Shown piece by piece: positions 34,801 to 43,825 of a stretch of 64,000 nucleotides of DNA. The notes under the pieces were generated by a model. The model did no database searches. It was not told the DNA's origin and saw nothing but the letters and a program-made list of their open reading frames with translations. Both the position numbers and the translations under genes were made by a program. This DNA is from Flaccisagitta enflata (lineage: Eukaryota > Chaetognatha > Sagittoidea > Aphragmophora). How positions within the stretch are numbered: the stretch's first letter is position 1; every line of letters begins with the position of its first letter. The stretch is from assembly GCA_965153355.1 (NCBI GenBank), contig OZ231126.1, positions 57,908,001 through 57,972,000 on the forward strand, in the 5' to 3' direction.

Positions 34801-37800
34801 GAACGATTAATTGAATTTTTGAATTCTATTCCTGCTCGTTTCCCACTAGTTGGCGAACTTTGGACGATGGTGAGTCGCTTACGACGGCGAGATCCGAGGA
34901 GGACTTGACCAAGTCGAATCACTTCATTTGCGCTGAAGAAGTCCTTCCCCCCTCTCCCTCGCAGTCACCCGTCCCTAAACAATCACGTTTGTCAAGTGAG
35001 TATCCACAAGAGGCAATGGTTATTTATAGCATGATAAATCGCGCACTTTCCGATCATTTATATTCACCGCGTAATAAATATTCTTACTGCTTACCCTCAT
35101 TAATCATGTCGCAATAAATAGCCAGCTGTTTGGCAACTTTGGATTTTGCATCGGTACGTAATGATTTTCATTATTAATCATTGACTTGTCTTTTGCAGTT
35201 ACTTCCAACTCCAATCCATCTGAGGGGAATCCTCCACCCGACATGGTGGCTGATCTCAGTAGCACGGTAAGTCTATAGTCGTTAAGTAATCGTGGATGGA
35301 TTGAGGAACGCCGGTGTCGTGCCTGTCGTTAAAGCAACGTATGCTTTCTTCTTGTGACAGACATCTACCGGCGTTGATCCTGAAGTGCCTGGTTCCCATG
35401 AGGCTATCGATGAATCTAACTCTCCCAACTCTTCGCCGTCAAAACCAAGTGGCGGCGCGTCACCTTCCGGGTTTGGTAGCGAGAACGGCGAGTCTACACC
35501 ACAAGAAAAGGCAGGTCTTGGGGACAGTCCCGGGCGAACGACTTCAGCTTCTTCTTCGAAAACACGATCATCACGAAGGAAAGTCGGCTGCAAGTCGACA
35601 CTCGTCGTGAGACGTGTAAACGAGGATGAAGAAGAGGTAACAGCAGATTTAAGCAAAGAAACGCCACATTTTCATACGTTTTGTCTCCGTCTCATCTTTT
35701 TTCGCCTCTTCTTTTTCTTCCAGAGACCTGTGTTTATGCACGCTCTTGATTCCTTTCCCCTGGTCCTTGGATTTTCTTTTTCCTACCGGTCGAAGTATAT
35801 TCGATTTTCTTTCCCATATACCTTCTAAAACAGGAAGTCCGATAAATTTGGCAAAAGCGTAATTGCATAAAATCCATACTTCTAGGCAGCCTAGTAAGGT
35901 AACATTTGGAATGTATCATCTTATTTAGTTTTAGTAGATGTTGTATGCATAGTTTTTCATGTGGGTTCCCCTGGTTTGAAAGGAAAGGAATTATGCCTGG
36001 AACAAACCCTCTAATTTTGTGGGATTTTTACTAATAAAACATGGCAGAGAATAGCAACCTTTTAGCTATGTTTGACATCAAATATGGCATCCAAAATTTG
36101 ACAATAGATAGGTGGGTTTACGCCATTGAAGCAGAATATTTCATCTTACTCAAAATCGACTCGAGGCATTGAAGAAAGTCCGCTAGAATAACTTAAATTC
36201 AGCCATCAGTTTTCTTTTGTCCATCAAAGCCAATTGTTTCCAGACCATTTCAAGGATGGATTTTTGCTGCCTGCTGAATAACAAATTCAGGTTTGGATGG
36301 ATTATAAAATGCTATAGATCACTTTCTAACCCATCATACCCTACAGCCCAAACCACTTTCAGTAGAGACATGCAATTTGGTACGGAAAGTCAGTGGGGAA
36401 TTCTTTGGGGCCATCAGAGGGTTTTGTTCAATTTCCGCCCCTGAGCAGAGATATGGGGGTGGTGTGGGGTAGCCCCTGACACTGTGGATCTTGAGAACCG
36501 CCAGGACGATTTTTGTATTACTGTAACTTTCTCTTTAGTTAGGTACAGTCCTCATGTTCAGGAATCAAGATTCAACCATTGAAAAATATTTCTTGGAGCC
36601 CTTTTTGGAGAAAATTCCAAATATGATTATTTTACATCTTATTTTGTACACAAAATTCACTGATCCGGTAAAAATATTTTTTGACCCCATATTTGAATTC
36701 CTGATGTAATTTCCTTTCATTTGATAAATTGCACTATATATTTTTATAAAAAAATCAAGTTTTTGTTATTTTAGCCACCGTTACTGATTTTGAATGGCAG
36801 CTAAAAAAATAAAAACTTTATTTCTTTATGAAAATATATAGTGTGACTTATTGAATAAAAGGATATAACATCAGGAATTCAATTATGCTGTTAAAAAATA
36901 TTCTTTACCTACTCAGTAAATTTTTTGTGTAAAATAAGATGTAAAATTGTTATTTTTGAAATTTTTTTCAAAAAGGGCTTCAAGAAATATCTTTTAATGG
37001 TTGGATCTTGATTCCTGCATTCCTGTATATGAGGAATGTACCAAACTGAAAAGAAACTAACTGTAATCCAAAAATCGTCCAGGCGGTTCTCAGGTTCTCA
37101 TTTTTCTCGGTTTGAAAATCTCAAAAAAATTTTTTTTTGAAATTTTGGATTTTTTCAACTGAATGTTGTATTTGGCTGTAATAAACACAAAAAACTAAAA
37201 ACTATTGAAAAATTCTGACTTTATGTGATGTTACGAGTATTTTCGATATTTTTGAAATGCTTCTCAATAATATTCAAATGCATAACTCGTAAAATTTTGA
37301 GAATAATTCAATAATTTTTTGTATATTTACCATGGTATGAACTAGATTTAACCAATACCATTCAAAACTTGGAAAAAAATTGAAAAAAAAAAAAATTGGG
37401 ATTTTTCAACCCCACCCCCATATCTCTGCTCAGGGGTGGAAATTGAAAAAACCCTCTAATGGCCCTAAAAGTATTCCCCCACTGACTTTCCATACCAAAT
37501 TTCATTTCTCTACTACAAGTGGTTTGACTGTAGGGTATGGTGGGTTAGAAAGTGACATATAGCATTTTATATTCCATCCGAACCTGTATTCACAACTCTA
37601 CTGACCTATATGTTTGACGATTATTTTAATGGAAAAGATCAGTTAAACATAGTTTTTGAATGTCCTTTTAAAATTTTGCCAAATTTTTTTGACTCACTGT
37701 AATAGTGATATTTCATTTTCGGGTTAATTGGTGTAAAATTATGTTGTGGTAACTAAATATTCCTACTTAGTACTGCCAAAAGTGTTAAATCCTCTTAAAT

Positions 37801-40800
37801 TTTTGTCCCCGACGAACAGTTTTCGTCGGTGACTATGAAGTAGCAGTGATGTGTAGTCTGTGGTCTGTCTGTTTGTTTAAAACCCTCTCATATTTTTGGA
37901 ACCAGACTTCAGAATTTTATGAAACTTTGCTGGTGTTGTTTATAGGTCAATAGTAGCTTGTGTACCAATTTTCAGAAAAATTCACTAACTTTTACTACCC
38001 TTTGCCTATTATTTTTATGGTAATATTTTACTGGACTTAGGCGATTTACATAGGCAGAGGGTAGTAAACTTATGTGAATTTTTTTTTAATTTGGTATACA
38101 AGTAAGGGTCACTGAATAATCAGCCCCTGCAAAATTCGAATAAAATCTGAAGTCTGTTTCATGAGATATTAGCTAATTTATTTATGTAGTAATATTTTAC
38201 TGGACTTGGGCGATTTATGAGTTTTATGTAGAATAAATTGTTGCACACATCACATAGGCAGAGGGTTGTAAACTTATGTGAATTTTTTTTTAATTTGGTA
38301 TACAAGTAAGGGTCACTGAATAATCAGCCCCTGCAAAATTTGAATAAAATCTGAAGTCTGGTTCATGAGATATTAGCTAATTTATTTATGTAGTAATATG
38401 ATACTGGGACTTAGGCGATTTACATAGGCAGAGGGTAGTAAACTTATGTGAATTTTTTATAACTTAGTAATCAGGTAAATAATGTCAATTAAACAGCTCC
38501 TGCAAAATTTGATTTAAATCTGAAGTCTGGTTTATGAGATATAAACTTATTTCTACTACTTCACTTGTTTAGGTTTTCAGGTCTTGATTTAGACGGAGGC
38601 CCTGGGAGAGTGACGATCTCGGGCAGACGGACCAACGTCCAAAACAATTACTGAAAAATTGATGACTGGATGATAGCTTCCGAGCACTGATGAAAAACTA
38701 GTCTATTATCACGGTGTTCAATCACAAAAAAACTCGATGAAAAGCCATTGTGTACAGACTCATAAGGGGTGACGTGCAAAGACGTGAGAAGACTCAAGTC
38801 AAATCGATGAAAGACACAAGCTAGGACGAAAAGGAAACGAGACGCTGCGCAAACGTTACGCTGCGCCAACATTACGCCGCGCCAACGGGACGCTGCGCCA
38901 ACGGGACGCTGCGCCAACGAGACGCTGCGCCAACGGGACGCTGCGCCATCGCGACGCTGCGCCAACGCTACGGCAACGAGACGAGACGTGACGTTGCGCC
39001 GAGACGCCGACATCACGACTTCGTCAGTTACAACATCGCCGATTACGACAATCGAGTCAAACGACGACGGCGAAATGGGAAATGACAAAGAAAAAGGAGC
39101 CACCGGCGGCGGCACCCCGGACACGCGATCAAAGTCAGTAAAGGCGGTAAAAAATCCGTGCGGCAAATGCATGAAGGAGTGTGTCAGCGGCAGCAGCATC
39201 CCATGCGGAGGAGCATGCAACTACCACTATCATCAGGCATGCGTCGACGGAATGACACCGGAATACGTCGACAACTGTGAAAAAATAGATCGCATTTATG
39301 GCGGATCATCCTTCCTGTGCATGATCTGCCAGAATGTGATCGGATTTATGAATAATACGTTCAAGGCGCAACAGGACGAGATGAAGGCAATAAGGGCGGA
39401 GATGAAGGCCGGCAACGCGGAAAAACGGATCCTGCAGGAGAAAGTGAAGGCGTTAGAGGCGGAAATCCGTCTTCTCATCGCGCAGATCGCAGGCGTCCAA
39501 TCAAACACGGATCAAGTGAAGACGAAGGTGGTTACTATGGAGTTGGGGATGGAAGCCGGCATGGAAAAGGCGCTGAAGGAAGTGCAGGTAGAAATGGTGA
39601 AGGAAAATGAGGAGAAGGACCGAAAGTCGTCGAATCTCGTCATCCATGGAGCCGCAGAATCGGGAAAGATGGACAAGGAAGAAGTAAAGGCAGACGAAGA
39701 AGAAATGGTGATGAAAATGGCGGAAGCTATGGAGGTCGAGGTCGAAGGCGACATCCAAGTGATGTACAGAGCGGGAGCGAAAAAAAACGACGGAAAACCG
39801 CGCCCATTGGTCGTGAAAGTCTCAAATGACACAACGAGGGAGAAGCTACTGACAAACGGAAATCGACTGGCGAGGAAAACAGAATGGCGAAAAGTGTTTG
39901 TTTCACTCGACCTGACCTATCAACAACGGGAGGAAGCGAGAAAGCTAGACGCGCAATTGTATGAAGAAGCGGAGAAAAAAACGGAGGAGGCAAAAAACGA
40001 GGGGAGAGAAGGAGGAAGATACAAAGTAGTAGGGCAACGGGGGAGGAGGAAGGAAGAGGGGGGACGAAGAATAGAATGGAGGGACGACCGAGAATGAACG
40101 AGATTAAGGTTATGTTTGCGAATGTACAAAGTCTTATGAATAAACTGGACGAAATTAGAGCAGTGATGCAAATTCAGAGCCCGGACATATTCGCGGTGAC
40201 AGAGTCATGGACGAATGACGACATTGGAAATGACGTGTTGCGGATTAAAGGGTACGAAATTGTCAACCGTCTTGACAGGAATGACACTGAACGTGGACGA
40301 GGTGGAGGAATAATTGTCTATGCAAAAAACAATATAGACATTACAACAGAGGATACGAAAACCGAATTCAATCAATGTTCCACGGTCAAATTGAATTCGA
40401 GAGGCGGGGATGTACGAATACACGTCATTTACAGGTCCCCAAATTCGGCAAAATCGAATGACGAGGACCTGTGTAAATGGATAAGAGAAATGAAAGGACA
40501 AAATGTGTTGATCGGCGACTTCAACTTTCCAGACATAGATTGGTCGTTGGGAACGGCGGGATCAAAAGGCCGTGAATTCTTTGAGACAATAACAGATATG
40601 TTCATGGAGCAACATGTCGCGGAAGCAACGCACAGGAGTGGAAACCTCTTAGATCTCGTCCTATGCGACCGGGAGAATATGGTGACGGAAGTGACGACAG
40701 AGGGACGCTTCGGAAAAAGCGACCACGACATTATCGCATTCAACTTGTGTGTCTCGAAAGCAAAGGACGTGGGTGAACGATTACTCCCTAACTACAGAAA

Positions 40801-43733
40801 GGCCGAATTTGAAAAAATGAGAGAGAAGACGAAGAAAATGGACTGGAAGGGCATGATGAGCGGGAAAATGGTAAACGAGAATTGGATCGCGATGAGGGAT
40901 TGGATAACAAATCTAATGATCGAGCACATTCCCATGAAAAGAAGACGACGACTCGACAAACCGCTGTGGATGGACAACGAAGTGAAAAGAGGCATCCGCA
41001 AGAAAAAAGATGCGTGGAAAAAAATGAAGCAGTCGGACAGAACAACGGAAAAAGAAGCATACAAGAAGACGGTGAAGGAAGTGAAGAAAATGATTAAAAA
41101 TAAAAAAAATGCACTTGAAAGAAGGGTGATGACTTGCAGAAAAAGCAATCCAAAATCATTTTACGCATACATAAACAGCGCAAAAAAGACAAGAAGCAAA
41201 ATCGGCCCGCTAAAAAATGTGGATGGCGTTGCGGTGACGGATCCCAAGGAACTGGCTCAAATTCTGAACGATCAGTATGTGTCAGTTTTCACGAGAAGCG
41301 AGGAAGATCCCGATGAGACTGAAGAGGAGAGTGAAGTACACTTAGAGGACATCAGCATCACTCATGAGCTAATTGTAGCGGCGATCGACAAATTAAAGGA
41401 ACAATCGGCGAGCGGCCCCGACGGAATTCCGGCAAGAGTCATCAAAGAAATTAAGGAAGAAATTAAGGTGCCATTGGCGATGCTTTTCCGGCAATCTATG
41501 GATGATGGTATTATACCGGATGAGTGGAGGGACGCGGAAGTCACGCCAATCTTTAAAAAGGCAGCAAGGCCGACCCTGCAAATTATCGTCCTGTAAGCCT
41601 GACGGTAATAGTGGGAAAACTGATGGAGAGGATAGTCAAGGAAGCATTGATGGAATATGTAGAAAAAAATGGGCATCTGTCAGATGCGCAACACGGTTTC
41701 CGATCAGGCAGATCAACGCAAACAAACCTGATCGAATTTCTGGATGTGACAACAAAATGGTTGGATGAAGGAAAAGCCTTTGACATTGTGTACCTGGACT
41801 TTTCAAAGGCGTTTGATAAAGTCTGCCATGTGAGGCTGATAAAAAAACTGAAAAAAATTGGAATCGGAGGAAAAATTTTGGTCTGGCTAAAAAACTGGCT
41901 ATCTGGAAGACGGCAGAGAGTCAGAGTGGACAACCAGTTCTCTGATTGGGTGGAAGTGCTGAGTAGCGTTGTCCAGGGCTCTGTCCTGGGTGGGACACTA
42001 TTTGATATCTTTATTGATGATATCAGGAAAGTGGTCTTGGATGCATTGATCCAAATGTTCGCCGACGACACGAAGGTGGCCTCAACAATCGAGACGGAGG
42101 AAGACGGCGAAAAAATGCAACGTATTATCGACAATTTGGTTGAATGGGCGGACAAGTGGAAAATGTCATTCAACGTCGATAAATGTAAAATCATCCACGC
42201 GGGTCACAACAATCCGAGGAGAAAGTATTATATGAAGGGGAGGGAACTGAAGGAGGAGGATGACGAAAAAGACCTGGGAGTATATGTGGAGGCAAACATG
42301 AAACCGGGAAAGCAGTGCACAACGGCGGCAAAATCGGCAAACTTTGCTCTGGGCCAGATTCAGCGAGCCTTTCACTACCGGAAAAAGGACTACCTGGTGC
42401 CGTTGTATAAGACCTTTGTTCGGCCAAAGTTGGAATATGCGTCGTCGGCATGGAGACCATGGTTAGAAAAAGACAAAAAAGTGTTGGAGAAAGTACAAGA
42501 AAGACTAGTGCGCATGATTTCCGACGTGAGAGGAACGACATACGAGGAGAAATTGAAAAAAGCTGGCCTCACAACGCTGGAAAAAAGAAGAGAAAGAGGT
42601 GACGTCATACAGGCCTTCAAAACAATTAAAGGTTTTAACTGGGTGCGGGTAGAAAAATGGTTCACCTTCGAAGAGGAGAACGCACGGCCAACCAGAAGCA
42701 ACACGGTAATTACAAAGGAGGGAGAAAAAAGACGACAGTACGTGATGAAAGGCGAAACAGCAAGGCTGGAGACGCGGAAGAATTCGTACCGATTGCGAGT
42801 GGCGAGAGAATGGAATCAACTCCCGGAGTGGGTAAAAGAAAAAGGAAGCGTCAATGCATTTAAAAACGCATACGACAAATGGAATGACAATTCATCAAGA
42901 ACGCGCGAGGATAGTGAAACGGGAATGAGGATGGAATCGTAGATGCGATACAATCATCTTCGCGCACCAAAAGAAAGTTTCGAGGCCCCCGCCATCGGAC
43001 CCGCGCGGTCTGTCTTGGGGCGCTAAACCTCTACTCTACTCTACTCTACTTATGTAGTAATATATTACTGCTTTGAGAGTGGGTGAATTGTTCATTGAGG
43101 AGATTCGCACTTTTCTGATTTGCATATTGCGGATGACCATTTATTTGTTCAATGATTTTTGTGTGATGCATTTATTGGTTAAATATTATGCTACATTCAC
43201 TCATGTTGTTGTTCAGCTTTACAGCAATTTCATTATTATGATTTAAATGATAAACAATTACTAATTTAGTTACTTGTAATTCCCAACGCTGAACTACTTT
43301 GAGTATTCAGAAGATTTGCTCTGGTCAAAGTTCACCTTCATGGTAAAAAGGTTTGCACAGGGGTGTATATTCTTGAGTCGCTTTTGATTTTTTTCCCCCC
43401 CCTGCCATTGATTTTCTTCCCCGCGACGCGTCGCGTCGCATTTTTATATCCATGATTTTCTTCCCCATATAGCAATAAAACTATGTAGTTAAGGTTTAAA
43501 TAGTGTTAAATTGTGTTCCTGATTGAGTTTTATGATTTGGTACTGTAAAAAGTTATATTTTCCCCAAATTTCCTTTTTTTCTCTTTTTTCCCCCTTAGAT
43601 TTCCTTCCCCATCTCCAGACCCTTTGATTTTTTTCCCCCCCCACGGGGGGGGGGAAAACTCAAGAATATACAGGCCTGGGTTTGCACAAAGGAAAAAAAA
43701 GTTTGCAGACACACACGCGTGCATGTACGCGCG

Positions 43734-43764
<31 letters not shown>

Positions 43765-43787
43765 TCGCACTCACACTCACACTCACA

Positions 43788-43825
<38 letters not shown>

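Larger units (their letters stand above)
32358..34995 (+). other. KANSL1: KANSL1 exons 10-11: N-terminal half of the PEHE domain
   Basis: Exon 10 (32358-32512) encodes [15 protein letters not shown] and [13 protein letters not shown]. Exon 11 (34850-34995) continues [10 protein letters not shown]. The intron between them splits an Arg/Ser codon at phase 2 in the middle of the conserved TPSWR block. PEHE is shared by MSL1 and KANSL1 and contacts the MOF acetyltransferase. Confidence 0.85.
38553..43050 (+). mobile_element. CR1-clade LINE retrotransposon, near full length
   Basis: 4.5 kb with a GC-rich 5' UTR containing a 15-bp repeat (GACGCTGCGCCAACG, about 38843-38977), ORF1 (39075-40097), ORF2 (40094-42942, one frameshift), a short 3' UTR and a terminal (CTACT)4 at 43031-43050. 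ORF2 has an APE endonuclease and a reverse transcriptase of CR1 type. CR1 elements insert by target-primed reverse transcription and end in short tandem repeats rather than poly-A. The low number of defects implies a recent insertion. The exact 5' junction is approximate. Confidence 0.88.

Noticed and set aside
38648-39220. 190-codon - strand frame
   Set aside because: Antisense of the LINE 5' repeats and ORF1.
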